Shown here one piece after another: positions 1 to 8,995 of a stretch of 43,369 bases of DNA (position 1 is the first letter of the stretch; each line of letters begins with the position of its first letter). This stretch comes from Clostridia bacterium. Lineage in GTDB: Bacteria; Bacillota; Clostridia; TANB77; CAG-508. A model generated the notes under the pieces. That model did no database searches. It saw only the letters and a program-made list of their open reading frames with translations, and was not told the origin of the DNA. The translations under genes were made by a program, and so were the position numbers. The stretch covers positions 1 through 43,369 of the forward strand of contig JAFUWA010000019.1 in the NCBI GenBank assembly GCA_017477355.1, given 5' to 3'.

Positions 1-69
1 ATTGGGACGTACCACTTTTCCCTATTTTTTGTTTTAAAAATAAAATAGGGAAAAGTGGTACGTCCCAAT
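1..69. repeat. Long perfect GGGACG hairpin
   Basis: The first 28 or so bases, starting ATTGGGACGTACC, are repeated as the exact reverse complement at about 42-69, with an AT-rich loop between. The GGGACGTACC tip resembles three other hairpins at 26857, 34053 and 37046. It lies upstream of the ftsE promoter and could also terminate a gene outside the window. Confidence 0.8.
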
Positions 70-118
70 TTCCCACGTCCTCATTTCTCATTTTTCAACA
101 ATTCTCCAAAAAATAGTA

Positions 119-147
119 TTGATTTTTTTAGCTTTTAATAGTATGAT
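119..147 (+). promoter_or_regulatory. sigma-A-type promoter for ftsEX cluster
   Basis: TTGATT at 119-124 and TATGAT at 142-147 are separated by 17 bases. A start about 7 bases downstream would give a short leader ending in the AAGGAAGGA ribosome binding site before ftsE. Confidence 0.6.
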
Positions 148-192
148 ATTAAAGAATTATAAAATATATTTTAAGGAAGGAATCATATCCTC

Positions 193-877
193 ATGATTGA
201 ATTTAAAAATGTATCAAAAATATATGACACTGGAACAGAAGCTGTTCATAATGCAACTTTTACAATTGAAAAAGGTGAATTTGCATTTTTAGTTGGGCAA
301 TCTGGTTCTGGAAAATCAACTTTAATTAAATTGATTTTAAAAGAAGAAGAAGCAAGTAAAGGAAATATTATTATTAATGGTAAAGATATTACATATTTAA
401 GAAAGAAAAGAGTTCCATATTTACGTAGAAGTATGGGAGTTGTTTTCCAAGATTTTAGATTGTTACCAGATAAAACAGTTTATGATAATGTTGCATTTGC
501 AATGCATATTGTTCGTGCTACGCAAAAGCATATTAGAAGACAAGTTCCAATGGTACTTTCTTTAGTTGGTTTAAGTAACAAAGCTAAAATGTATCCAAAT
601 GAGTTATCAGGTGGTGAGCAACAAAGAGTTGCTTTAGCTAGAGCTTTAGTAAATAATCCTTCTATGATAATTGCAGACGAGCCTACTCGGAAATTTAGAT
701 CCAGAGACAGCTTGGGAAATTATGAAATTATTGAATGAGATTAATGCAAGGGGTACAACAGTTGTTATGGCAACACATGCCAAAGATATTGTTGACCATA
801 TGAAAAAAAGAGTTATCCAAATTGATAAAGGCGTAATTGTTAGAGATGACAGAAAAGGAGGATATAGCGGTGAATAG
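193..877 (+). CDS. ftsE: FtsE, division ABC ATPase (needs +1 frameshift)
   Basis: FtsE is the cytoplasmic ATPase of the FtsEX complex, which switches peptidoglycan hydrolases on at the division site. Visible motifs are Walker A GQSGSGKST (residues 35-43), signature LSGGEQQ (from 138) and Walker B MIIADEP (158-164). The frame breaks at codon 166: the text reads GAG CCT ACT C GGA AAT TTA GAT, where the family has EPTGNLD. Skipping one C at 688 restores the D-loop and the rest of the protein, giving 227 aa, the usual FtsE length. Without the shift the product stops at 736-738 and lacks the D-loop and H-loop (ATHAKDIV). The gene overlaps ftsX by 8 bases, so the pair is co-translated. The identity is certain; the way the shift is handled is inferred. 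Confidence 0.9.
688..691 (+). other. CGGA +1 recoding site in ftsE
   Basis: The upstream frame reads ACT CGG A. The conserved frame resumes at GGA (689-691), the glycine of the EPTGNLD motif. The same four bases mark every frameshift in this window. Confidence 0.75.
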
Positions 878-1769
878 TTTTTATTTTGTTGGAGAAGGTT
901 TTAGAAATGTTCTAAAAAATAAAAAATCAAGCCTTATTTCCTTAATCACGATGATATGTGCAATGTTTATATTTGGTGTAGCATTTGCAATTGGAGAAAA
1001 TGCAACATCAGTTGTAGAGCAAGTATCTGCTTCTCAAGGAATCCAAGTATATATGACAACAGATGCAACAGATGAGCAAATTAATCAATTAGAATCAGAT
1101 ATTTGGAATATAGGAACAGATAAAATTCAAAAAGTAGAATTTGTTTCAAAGCAACAAGCATTGGAAACAATGAAAACATCTTTTGAGGATGCTGATTGGA
1201 TTTTTGATGGATATGAAGGGGAAAATAATATTTTTCCAGTTTCATACATTGTTAGTCTAACAGATTTGTCTTATACTGGTGAAGTTGAGAAGGCAATTGG
1301 ACAAATGGATAATGTTGATAAAATAAGAAGTAGTAACGAAACAATTGATACTTTGATTAAGATTGCACATGGGGTAAGATTAGCAGTTATTGTTATCTTT
1401 GTTTTATTAATCGTTATGGCTGTTACAATTATTTCAAATACAATCAAATTAACGGTTCATAGTAGAAGAAGAGAAATTTCAATTATGAAATATGTTGGAG
1501 CGACAGATGGATTTATTAGAGGACCATTTGTTGTAGAGGGTATTATTATTGGGTTAATTGCAGCACTTCTTACTATTCTAATGTTAGGATTAGCATATGA
1601 TTTTATTATTAGCAAGATTGCTCAATCTGACGTATTACAAAGAATGAATATTGGATTATTAAGTTTTGGAGAGTTATCACAGGTAATTGCAATTGTATTC
1701 TTAGTTTTAGGAATTGGAATTGGAATTGTAGGAAGCTCAATATCTATGAAGAAATATTTAGAAGTTTAA
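870..1769 (+). CDS. ftsX: FtsX, division ABC-like membrane protein
   Basis: This is the membrane partner of FtsE (299 aa). It has a cytoplasmic N-terminus, a first membrane segment (about 25-45), an external domain to about 165, and three C-terminal membrane segments. The cytoplasmic motif RRREISIMKYVGAT and the FVVEGIIIG start of the next helix are typical of FtsX. GTG at 870 is preferred over upstream in-frame starts because AAAGGAGG lies just before it and the predicted N-terminus matches the family. Its external loop normally contacts coiled-coil hydrolases, and two of these are encoded directly downstream. Confidence 0.93.
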   Translation: MNSFYFVGEGFRNVLKNKKSSLISLITMICAMFIFGVAFAIGENATSVVEQVSASQGIQVYMTTDATDEQINQLESDIWNIGTDKIQKVEFVSKQQALETMKTSFEDADWIFDGYEGENNIFPVSYIVSLTDLSYTGEVEKAIGQMDNVDKIRSSNETIDTLIKIAHGVRLAVIVIFVLLIVMAVTIISNTIKLTVHSRRREISIMKYVGATDGFIRGPFVVEGIIIGLIAALLTILMLGLAYDFIISKIAQSDVLQRMNIGLLSFGELSQVIAIVFLVLGIGIGIVGSSISMKKYLEV

Positions 1770-1804
1770 TTTCATATAAAAAATAAGAAGGAGGAAGAGT
1801 TATA

Positions 1805-3073
1805 ATGAAACAAAAAGTTAATAAAATCTTAGTGTTTTTTATAATTTTTGTCCTTCTTTTTTCATGTTCATTTGTGGGAAATATTAGTTTGGCTGAAAAT
1901 GAACCAGTTAATCAGTCATTACAAGAAGGACAAGTAGAAGAAGAGAAAACCGAATATGAAATTCAGATGGAAGATTTAGAAAATCAGAAATCAGATTTGG
2001 AAAACGCTATTGTTTCAAATGAAGCTCAAATAGGAGTTGTAGAAGGTGTGCTTTCTGAAACATTAGAGGAAATTGAACAGTTGTCTACCAAAATTGAGCA
2101 AAAGAGAAAGGAAATTGCTAATCTTGAAATTCAAGAAATTTCTTTAATGAAATTAATTGAAGAAGAGGAGCAAAAGTTAGAAGAAGCAACTCAAAGATAC
2201 GAACAAGAAAAAGCTTTATTAGAAAAAAGACTTGTTGTGATGTATGAGATGGGAAATTTAAATATGCTAGATGTTTTACTAAATTCTAAGAATCTATCAG
2301 ATTTCTTGTCTAGATATTTTTTATTGTCAGAAATTGGTCAGGCAGATCAAAGATTAGTGGATAATGTCAAAAAAGATAAAATACAAACAGAAAATATTGC
2401 AACATCTTTAACAGCTACGAAAAATGAGCTTGAAAAAGATAAAGATGATAAAGAAAAATATGCAATTTCTCTTAATAATATGGAAATCTTAAAAAACAAT
2501 AAGATTGCTAACTTAACAGCTGAAGAAATCCAGTTGTATCAGGATATTGAAAATTATAGACAAGAAATTTTAAGTATTGAATCTGAGATTAAAGAGTTAG
2601 CTTTAAAAAATTTAGGACAAAAATATATTGGTGGAAAATTTATTTGGCCAACACCAGGATATACAACAATTACTTCTCCTTTTGGAATGAGAACACATCC
2701 AATAACAGGAATTTATAAACTACATACTGGAACTGATATTGGAGCACCATATGGAGCAAATTTCTTGGCAGCAAATGACGGGGTAGTAGTAAAAGCTGAA
2801 TATAATTCTGCTTATGGTAATATGGTAATTTTGAATCATGGTGGAGGAATTATGACGCTATATGCCCATGGAAGTTCTATTGAAGTAAAAGAAGGAGATA
2901 TCGTTAAGCAAGGGCAGACAGTTTTAAAGGTTGGAAAGACTGGATATGCAACTGGTCCACATGCTCATTTTGAAATTAGAGTTAATGGCGAATATTTAAA
3001 TCCAATGGATTATATTTCTCCAGACAATGGGGAAGGCCATGATATTGAAAATTTGACAGTTGTGTTGAATTAG
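1805..3073 (+). CDS. Coiled-coil M23 peptidoglycan hydrolase (EnvC/CwlO-like)
   Basis: This is a secreted wall hydrolase or hydrolase activator of 422 aa. It has a hydrophobic signal segment (about 8-30), a long Glu/Lys/Gln-rich coiled coil (about 50-290), and a C-terminal LytM/M23 domain. The zinc and catalytic residues are present: H307 and D311 in HTGTD, a YAHG histidine, and HAH at 386-388. The motif GDIVKQGQTV is intact here and serves as the reference for the frameshifted paralogue downstream. Location after ftsEX suggests it is a FtsEX-controlled endopeptidase. A GGAGG site precedes the ATG. Confidence 0.9.
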   Translation: MKQKVNKILVFFIIFVLLFSCSFVGNISLAENEPVNQSLQEGQVEEEKTEYEIQMEDLENQKSDLENAIVSNEAQIGVVEGVLSETLEEIEQLSTKIEQKRKEIANLEIQEISLMKLIEEEEQKLEEATQRYEQEKALLEKRLVVMYEMGNLNMLDVLLNSKNLSDFLSRYFLLSEIGQADQRLVDNVKKDKIQTENIATSLTATKNELEKDKDDKEKYAISLNNMEILKNNKIANLTAEEIQLYQDIENYRQEILSIESEIKELALKNLGQKYIGGKFIWPTPGYTTITSPFGMRTHPITGIYKLHTGTDIGAPYGANFLAANDGVVVKAEYNSAYGNMVILNHGGGIMTLYAHGSSIEVKEGDIVKQGQTVLKVGKTGYATGPHAHFEIRVNGEYLNPMDYISPDNGEGHDIENLTVVLN

Positions 3074-3106
3074 TACTTAAGTTAAAAATCGAAGGGATAG
3101 AAGCAA

Positions 3107-4268
3107 ATGAAAAAGAATAGGATAAAAGTAATTGCATATGTTTTTATTAGCCTTACGATTTTTTTTATTGGCTTAAAAGTTTATGCAGATACAGAAGAGG
3201 AATTAAGAAATAAACAAAATGAAATTAATCAGCAAATAGCAAATACGAACACAGAAATTGCTGGTATTAAAGAAAAAATGACAACAAATTTAGAACAGAT
3301 TAATCGTTTGAATGTTCAAATTAAAGAATATGAGGATGATCTTACTACCGCTACTGAAAATCTGGATGAATTGAATGGAGAGTTGGAAGAAAGAAGAAAA
3401 GAATTAGAAGAAGCAACAGAAAGTTATAATGCGCAAAAAGAAATGATAGACAAAAGATTAATTGCAATTTATGAATCTAGTAAAACAACATATTTAGATA
3501 TTTTATTAGGTTCTACAAGTTTATCAGATTTTTTTACTAAGTATTATGTTTTAGAAGAGCTCGCTGAATATGATAATAAATTATTACAAAGTTTGCAGGT
3601 ATATGAAACAGCAATATCAATTAAGAATAATTTATTTGAAACAAAAAGAAGCGAAGTTCAAAATACAAAAGATACATTAGAAGCTAAAACAAATGCAATG
3701 GAAGTTTTAATAAATGATAAAAATAACTTAGTTTCTAATTTATCTCAAGAGGAAATTGAATTAAATCAGCAATTAGAACAATTTGAGATTGATAAAAAGG
3801 AAATTGAAAGAGAATTAGTAGAAATTGCTAGACGTAATGCTATAGCAAGATCGATGGTTCCTAGTAATTCTGGATATATTTCACCACTAATAGGAAAAAC
3901 AAAAGAGAATATTACAACTGGATATAATGGATATGCAGGACATACTGGAGTAGATTTTGCAACACCACTTGGAAGTGATGTTGTAGCTGTAAAGGATGGT
4001 ACAGTAGTAATTTCAGATGCAAGAAAAAATCCAAATGGAACTTATAGAAGCTATGGAGAGTATATTGTTATTGATCATCATGATGGTACAATGACTTTAT
4101 ATGCTCATGGAACACCTGATTCAAGAATAGTTCAAGAAGGAGATGAGGTTGTTCAACGGACAGTTAATTATGAAATCTGGTTCAACAGGAAATTCAACAG
4201 GACCACATTTACATTTTGAAGTGAGAGTAAATGGAAGATGTGTTGAACCAAGCCAATATTTACCATGA
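3107..4268 (+). CDS. Second coiled-coil M23 hydrolase (needs +1 frameshift)
   Basis: This paralogue of the preceding gene is 386 aa after a +1 shift. It has a signal segment (about 8-27), a coiled coil (about 30-245) and an M23 domain with H279 and D283 in HTGVD and a YAHG motif. At 4157 the frame reads GTT CAA CGG A. Skipping the C gives GDEVVQGQLI, which lines up residue for residue with GDIVKQGQTV of the neighbour. Only after the shift does the protein gain the essential HLH motif (367-369) and the usual C-terminal PSQYLP end. The stop is TGA at 4266-4268, followed directly by TAG. Unshifted, the product ends at 4219 without its last metal ligand. Confidence 0.85.
4157..4160 (+). other. 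CGGA +1 recoding site in M23 gene
   Basis: The upstream frame reads CAA CGG A, and the conserved frame resumes at GGA (4158-4160), the glycine of the GDxVxxGQ motif. The intact paralogue has AAG CAA GGG CAG here with no extra base, which argues that one C was inserted and not that two bases were lost. Confidence 0.75.
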
Positions 4269-4305
4269 TAGAGATTAGAAATTAGAATTTAGAAAGAGGA
4301 GAAAA

Positions 4306-5598
4306 ATGGAAGAAAACGAAAACAATATGAATCAAGTAGAGGAATTAAAAGAACAAATTCAATATTTAAAGAGACAATGGATTTATAAGACGATTATAAT
4401 TGTTGTTATTTTAGGGTGTATTGTTGGTGTTGCTTCATCAGCAATGACATATTATTTTACTTTAAAAGCGAAAAATGATAAATTTGTTGCTTCAACTTAT
4501 AAAATAGAATCAGGAACAACAACTGCAACAGATGCAATTCCAGAAGTAACACAAGTTTTGTCAACTTTTGCAGAGCTTGTGGATGATCAATATATTGGAG
4601 ATATTGAAAAAACAAAACTTGTTAATGAGACGATTAAGGGATTCATTAAGGGAATTGGTGATGAATATTCTGAGTACATGACTGCAGAAGATTGGGATGA
4701 ATATCAAGAAGATGCACTTGGAAATTATAGTGGCGTTGGAATTATTATGACATCTGCCGATAATGGATATATTTTAGTAACAAACGTGATTAAAGATAGC
4801 CCTGCAGAGGCTGCTGGAGTAAAACAAGGTGATTATATTGTTGGAGTTAATGGAGAGTCTATCTATCAATTGACAACTTCTGAAGTAGCAAACAAGGTGA
4901 GAGGAGAAGTAGGAACAGAAGTTACTTTAAATATCTCAAGAGAGGGAGAAGAAGAAGTTCTTGAATTTCAATTAAAAAGAGAAAAAGTAAGAGTATATCA
5001 TGTTGAAGGAAAAATGCTAGAAGATGATATTGGATATATTTATTTTAATACATTTGATGATGGTTGTGCAGATGAATTTGAAAAGGAAACAGATAATTTG
5101 GTAAGCCAAGGGGCTAAAAAGATTATTTTAGATTTAAGATATAACACAGGTGGAGCGGTTGATCAAGCATTACAAATATTAGACTTGTTTTTAGAGAAAG
5201 GTCAAATTGAGTTAATTACACAATCTGCAAGTGGTCCTAAAATTACAACTTCTTCTATGACAGATAAGAAATATAATTTTGACAATATCTTAATACTTAC
5301 AAACGATTATACAGCTAGTGCATCAGAAATCTTAACAGGCGCTTTGATTGATAATGGATTAGCAAAAACTGTAGGAACTAAAACTTATGGAAAAGGGGTA
5401 ATGCAAAGTGTATTCCCATTATTAGATGGAAGCGTATTAAAGTTAACAACACAAGAATATAACACACCAAATGGCACAAAAATTCATGGAGTTGGAATTT
5501 CTCCAGACTATGAAATTGAATATGAGAAAAACGAAGATGATAGTGACTATGATAATCAATTAGAAAAGGCAAAAGCTATTCTTAAAGGAGAAGAATAA
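4306..5598 (+). CDS. S41 C-terminal processing protease (CtpA/CtpB-like)
   Basis: This 430 aa membrane-anchored serine protease has a short acidic cytoplasmic tail, one membrane segment (about 25-51), a PDZ domain (about 130-215) and an S41 core. The Ser/Lys dyad is visible as S338 in TASASEI and K363 in YGKGVMQ, 25 residues apart as in the family, with Q367 following. Such proteases trim envelope proteins and often regulate wall hydrolases, which fits the two M23 genes upstream. GAGGAG lies just before the ATG. Confidence 0.92.
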   Translation: MEENENNMNQVEELKEQIQYLKRQWIYKTIIIVVILGCIVGVASSAMTYYFTLKAKNDKFVASTYKIESGTTTATDAIPEVTQVLSTFAELVDDQYIGDIEKTKLVNETIKGFIKGIGDEYSEYMTAEDWDEYQEDALGNYSGVGIIMTSADNGYILVTNVIKDSPAEAAGVKQGDYIVGVNGESIYQLTTSEVANKVRGEVGTEVTLNISREGEEEVLEFQLKREKVRVYHVEGKMLEDDIGYIYFNTFDDGCADEFEKETDNLVSQGAKKIILDLRYNTGGAVDQALQILDLFLEKGQIELITQSASGPKITTSSMTDKKYNFDNILILTNDYTASASEILTGALIDNGLAKTVGTKTYGKGVMQSVFPLLDGSVLKLTTQEYNTPNGTKIHGVGISPDYEIEYEKNEDDSDYDNQLEKAKAILKGEE

Positions 5599-5599
5599 T

Positions 5600-6328
5600 A
5601 TGTTAGAAGTAAAAAATGTGACGAAAGAATTTGGAACAAAGAAAGCAGTTAGTAATCTTAATTTCAAATTAGAGAATGGAAGAATTCTAGGATTAGTTGG
5701 TAGAAATGGTGCAGGTAAATCAACAACATTTAGAATGATATTACAAATTATTGAACCAACTGAGGGAAATGTTACATATGATGGAAAAGAGATTACACAA
5801 GAAGTTTTAGATAAATTCGGATATTTGCCAGAAGAGGGAAGTTTGATACCTGCCTATACAGTTTTAGAGCTTTGTGAATATTATGGCTCTTTGAAGCTAA
5901 TGGATTCTAAAGAGATTAGAGATATTCTAATCTCTTGGCTTGAGAAATTTCATATTGAAGAATATTTAAATAAAAAAGTAAAAGATTTGTCAAAAGGAAA
6001 TAGGCAGAAAATACAATTTATTGTTTCAAATCTTCATAATCCAGAGTTTTTAATATTAGACGAACCATTTTCTGGACTTGATCCAATTAGTGTTGAAGAA
6101 TTGAAAAAATGTATTTTAGAATTAAAAGCGGCTGGAAAAACGATTATCTTTTCTTCTCATAGAATGGATCATGTGGAAGAGCTTTGTGATGAGTTAATTA
6201 TTTTAAACGAAGGAAAAACAGTTTTACAAGGAAACTTACAAGAAATTATCCAAACTTATGAAATAAATGGAAAAACAAATAATAGTGTTAATGATATATT
6301 TATTCATGCAGCAAGCGGTAACGAATAA
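5600..6328 (+). CDS. ABC transporter ATP-binding protein (NatA-type)
   Basis: This 242 aa nucleotide-binding subunit has Walker A GRNGAGKST (34-42), signature LSKGNRQK (near 130), Walker B FLILDEPFSG and H-loop FSSHRMDHVEE. The C-terminal extension after the H-loop is typical of drug/sodium-exporter ATPases that pair with ABC-2 permeases. It begins one base after the protease stop, with its ribosome binding site inside the protease gene, and is followed 17 bases later by its permease, so the pair forms one exporter. Confidence 0.9.
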   Translation: MLEVKNVTKEFGTKKAVSNLNFKLENGRILGLVGRNGAGKSTTFRMILQIIEPTEGNVTYDGKEITQEVLDKFGYLPEEGSLIPAYTVLELCEYYGSLKLMDSKEIRDILISWLEKFHIEEYLNKKVKDLSKGNRQKIQFIVSNLHNPEFLILDEPFSGLDPISVEELKKCILELKAAGKTIIFSSHRMDHVEELCDELIILNEGKTVLQGNLQEIIQTYEINGKTNNSVNDIFIHAASGNE

Positions 6329-6345
6329 GATAGGAGAAGCCAATT

Positions 6346-8550
6346 ATGAATGTAAGAAAAGTAAAAGAAATCGTTAAATTTGATGTTGAAAAAAGTATTC
6401 AAAATAAATGGTTTGTGATTCTAAATGTATTAACATTTATTTGTATTTTAATCGCAACAAACTGGTCAAATATTTCTAAATATTTAGATGAACATAATAT
6501 TGGAATTCTTCCTCAAGAAGAATTTACAATTCAAGTTTTGGACAAAGAAGATTTAGCTTTTAATGATATTGAAGAAGCTTTTAAAGAAGAGAAGAATATT
6601 AAAGTTGAAAGAGTAGAAGAAAATAATTACTCAAAAGAGAATATGCCAAAAGATGATTTGCTTTTGGTTGAAGTTGCTTCTGATAGTAAAAAGGTAATTA
6701 GTGTAAAAATTGTTTCAAAAGAAGCGGTAGATGGAGCAATTTATGATAAGTTAATAGAAACATTAGTTGAGACAAGAAGTCAAATATTTGCTAATAATCA
6801 TGGGGTTACTGTAGATGAATTAGAAGTTTTAAATGAAGGTTTAAAATTAAAAAGAGAAATGCTTGGTGTAGATGCTAATAATTCTGAGACAAAACAGATG
6901 ATTAAGTTAATTGCAACAGTTGTAATGTATATGTGCTTGTTGATTGTTTTAGGAAGAATTGCAAATGAAGTTGCAAATGAAAAAGTTTCTAAGTCAATTG
7001 AATATGTTTTAACTAGTGTTTCTGCAAAAGAGTACTTACTTGCAAAAGTATTGAGTTCAACAATTACAATTATTATTCAGTTAATTTATACAATAATTTA
7101 TTATATGATTGGAAATATGATAGGTAGTCTATTTGTTACAGGAAATCCAATTAGTGTAGCGTCAACATCTATTGTTGGACAATTAGATAAAAGTATTATT
7201 AGTTATATTTTAGCAACAATTGGATATTTAATTTTTACTGTATTTTTAACTACTTTAATCCAAGCAGCGTTATCAAGTAAAACAACAAGTATTGCTGAAG
7301 CTGGTAATACAACAATGCTACTAGTATTAGTTGTTGTTGCATTATATATTTTAAGTAATGGATTAATTGATCCATATACAAAGGTAACAACATTCATGTA
7401 TATTATCTCTTGTATTCCAATTGTATCAACATTTTTTGTACCATCTATGATGATAATAGGACAGGCAACAACGGCGCAAGTGATTATATCTTTTATTGTA
7501 TTGATTATTTCTATTCCATTTGTATTTAATATTTGTGCAAAAGTATTTAAGAATGGTGTGTTAGATTATACTTCTAAAAAGAAAGTTGGATTATTTAATA
7601 TTGCGAGAAAAGAAAAGAAAGAAGAGCTTTCTTTAAGGGAAAGACAAGATTTAGATTTAAGAAAAAGTAAAGCTAAAAAGTTTGCATTTTCTGTTGGAAT
7701 GGCAATGATGTTATTTGTTGTATTACAAACGATATGTGCATTGGTTTTTGGATTTACACTTCCAACCTATTTGAATGGAAAATTGGAACCAACAACAATT
7801 TTAGTGATTGAAAATTCATTAATTTTAATGATTGCTTTAGGATTATCAAGTTTATTTATGAAAGCTTATTCAACAGACAAAATTGAAGAAGAAAAAAAAC
7901 TGACAGGATTCCAAAAGTTTGAAGTAATCTTTATAGGAATTGCATTCATTGTGATAGTGCAAGCATTGACAATGTGGTTGTTACCAAAGCTAGGAATAGA
8001 TGGTGGTATTATGGAAGCCATTGGACTTGTACCACAAAAAACATTCTGGGGAATAACAATATTTGTTTTAGGAATGGCCTTAGTTCCAGCAATTTTTGAA
8101 GAACTATTCTTTAGAAAATGGATTTTAAATGCTTCGAAAAAATATGGAAATTTATTTGCAATATTATTTTCTGCTATATTATTTGGAATTTATCACATGA
8201 ATTTAAGTCAAGGAATATTTGCTTGTTTATTAGGAATTGTTTTTGGAGTGATTGTTGTTAAGACTGGAACAATTAAGTATACTGTTTTACTTCATTTCTT
8301 GAATAATGTGGCAGCTTGCATCGGAATGATTTATGGTGAGAATTCTATCATATATAAATTTATGTTTAATACATTTATTGCAATTGCAATCGTTGGAGTA
8401 ATTTTAATAATCAAAAATATTCCAAATTTGAAAAAAGAAGATTGGAAAATTAATCAAGATTGTAAGTATTTGTTAAGAAATTATACATTTATCATATCAT
8501 TAGTTTTGATTATTGTGATGTTTGTTTCAACAGAACATATGATACATTAA
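6346..8550 (+). CDS. ABC-2 permease fused to CPBP intramembrane protease
   Basis: This is a 734 aa fusion. Residues 1-400 are a NatB/ABC-2 type permease with an N-terminal membrane anchor, an external domain (about 50-180) and a block of membrane helices. Residues 440-700 form a second membrane block with CPBP (CAAX protease) motifs: the EELFFRKW glutamate pair and arginine, a GIYHMN histidine, and HFLNN near the end. It pairs with the ATPase just upstream. The substrate is unknown; the fusion suggests export of a peptide or lipid-like molecule together with its cleavage. Confidence 0.85.
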   Translation: MNVRKVKEIVKFDVEKSIQNKWFVILNVLTFICILIATNWSNISKYLDEHNIGILPQEEFTIQVLDKEDLAFNDIEEAFKEEKNIKVERVEENNYSKENMPKDDLLLVEVASDSKKVISVKIVSKEAVDGAIYDKLIETLVETRSQIFANNHGVTVDELEVLNEGLKLKREMLGVDANNSETKQMIKLIATVVMYMCLLIVLGRIANEVANEKVSKSIEYVLTSVSAKEYLLAKVLSSTITIIIQLIYTIIYYMIGNMIGSLFVTGNPISVASTSIVGQLDKSIISYILATIGYLIFTVFLTTLIQAALSSKTTSIAEAGNTTMLLVLVVVALYILSNGLIDPYTKVTTFMYIISCIPIVSTFFVPSMMIIGQATTAQVIISFIVLIISIPFVFNICAKVFKNGVLDYTSKKKVGLFNIARKEKKEELSLRERQDLDLRKSKAKKFAFSVGMAMMLFVVLQTICALVFGFTLPTYLNGKLEPTTILVIENSLILMIALGLSSLFMKAYSTDKIEEEKKLTGFQKFEVIFIGIAFIVIVQALTMWLLPKLGIDGGIMEAIGLVPQKTFWGITIFVLGMALVPAIFEELFFRKWILNASKKYGNLFAILFSAILFGIYHMNLSQGIFACLLGIVFGVIVVKTGTIKYTVLLHFLNNVAACIGMIYGENSIIYKFMFNTFIAIAIVGVILIIKNIPNLKKEDWKINQDCKYLLRNYTFIISLVLIIVMFVSTEHMIH

Positions 8551-8635
8551 AAAAATTGTAAAAAACTATTTCTTTTTTGAGAAATATGTGATAAAATAGT
8601 TATGTAATAAAAACGTGCTTTAGGAGGTCTATATT

Positions 8636-8926
8636 ATGGAAATAAAAAGATGTGCTCGTTGTGGACAATTTTTTGAAACAATTAACGAAGTTTGCAATAA
8701 CTGCATTGCTAAGGATAACAAAGATATTGGAAAACTAAAAAACTATTTTAGCTACGGTTATGTTGCTGGTAAAGTAAGTTTAGGGGATATTTCAAATGAC
8801 ACAGGAATTACAATGAAAAACTTAAATAGATTAATTCTAAATGAGGAATTTGAAGGTGTATATATTCCAGAAACTTTAAGCGAGGACAATAATATAGGCA
8901 AAAAGAAAGTAGTTGCAAAAGTTTAG
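8636..8926 (+). CDS. Small zinc-ribbon protein, YvyF-like
   Basis: This 96 aa protein starts with a zinc ribbon (C6, C9, C20, C23) and continues with a helical segment resembling a MerR-like DNA-binding turn (GDISNDTGITMKNLNR). The arrangement resembles the small flagellar-operon proteins of the YvyF type, although no flagellar gene is nearby. It has a strong AGGAGG site and its own terminator, so it is a single-gene unit before tyrS. Its function is not established. Confidence 0.65.
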   Translation: MEIKRCARCGQFFETINEVCNNCIAKDNKDIGKLKNYFSYGYVAGKVSLGDISNDTGITMKNLNRLILNEEFEGVYIPETLSEDNNIGKKKVVAKV

Positions 8927-8942
8927 GAATAAAATGAATGTA

Positions 8943-8976
8943 AAAGTCTAAGTTTTTGTAAACTTAGACTTTTTTG
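8943..8976 (+). terminator. Rho-independent terminator
   Basis: A perfect 13-base stem (AAAGTCTAAGTTT, 8943-8955, pairing with 8960-8972) with a TTGT loop runs into a T tract. It lies between the zinc-ribbon gene and tyrS. Confidence 0.9.
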
Positions 8977-8995
8977 TTGGAATAAGGAGAGAAAA

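Noticed and set aside
8927-8995. T-box riboswitch before tyrS
   Set aside because: The interval is only 69 bases and contains a plain terminator of the previous gene. No T-box sequence is present.
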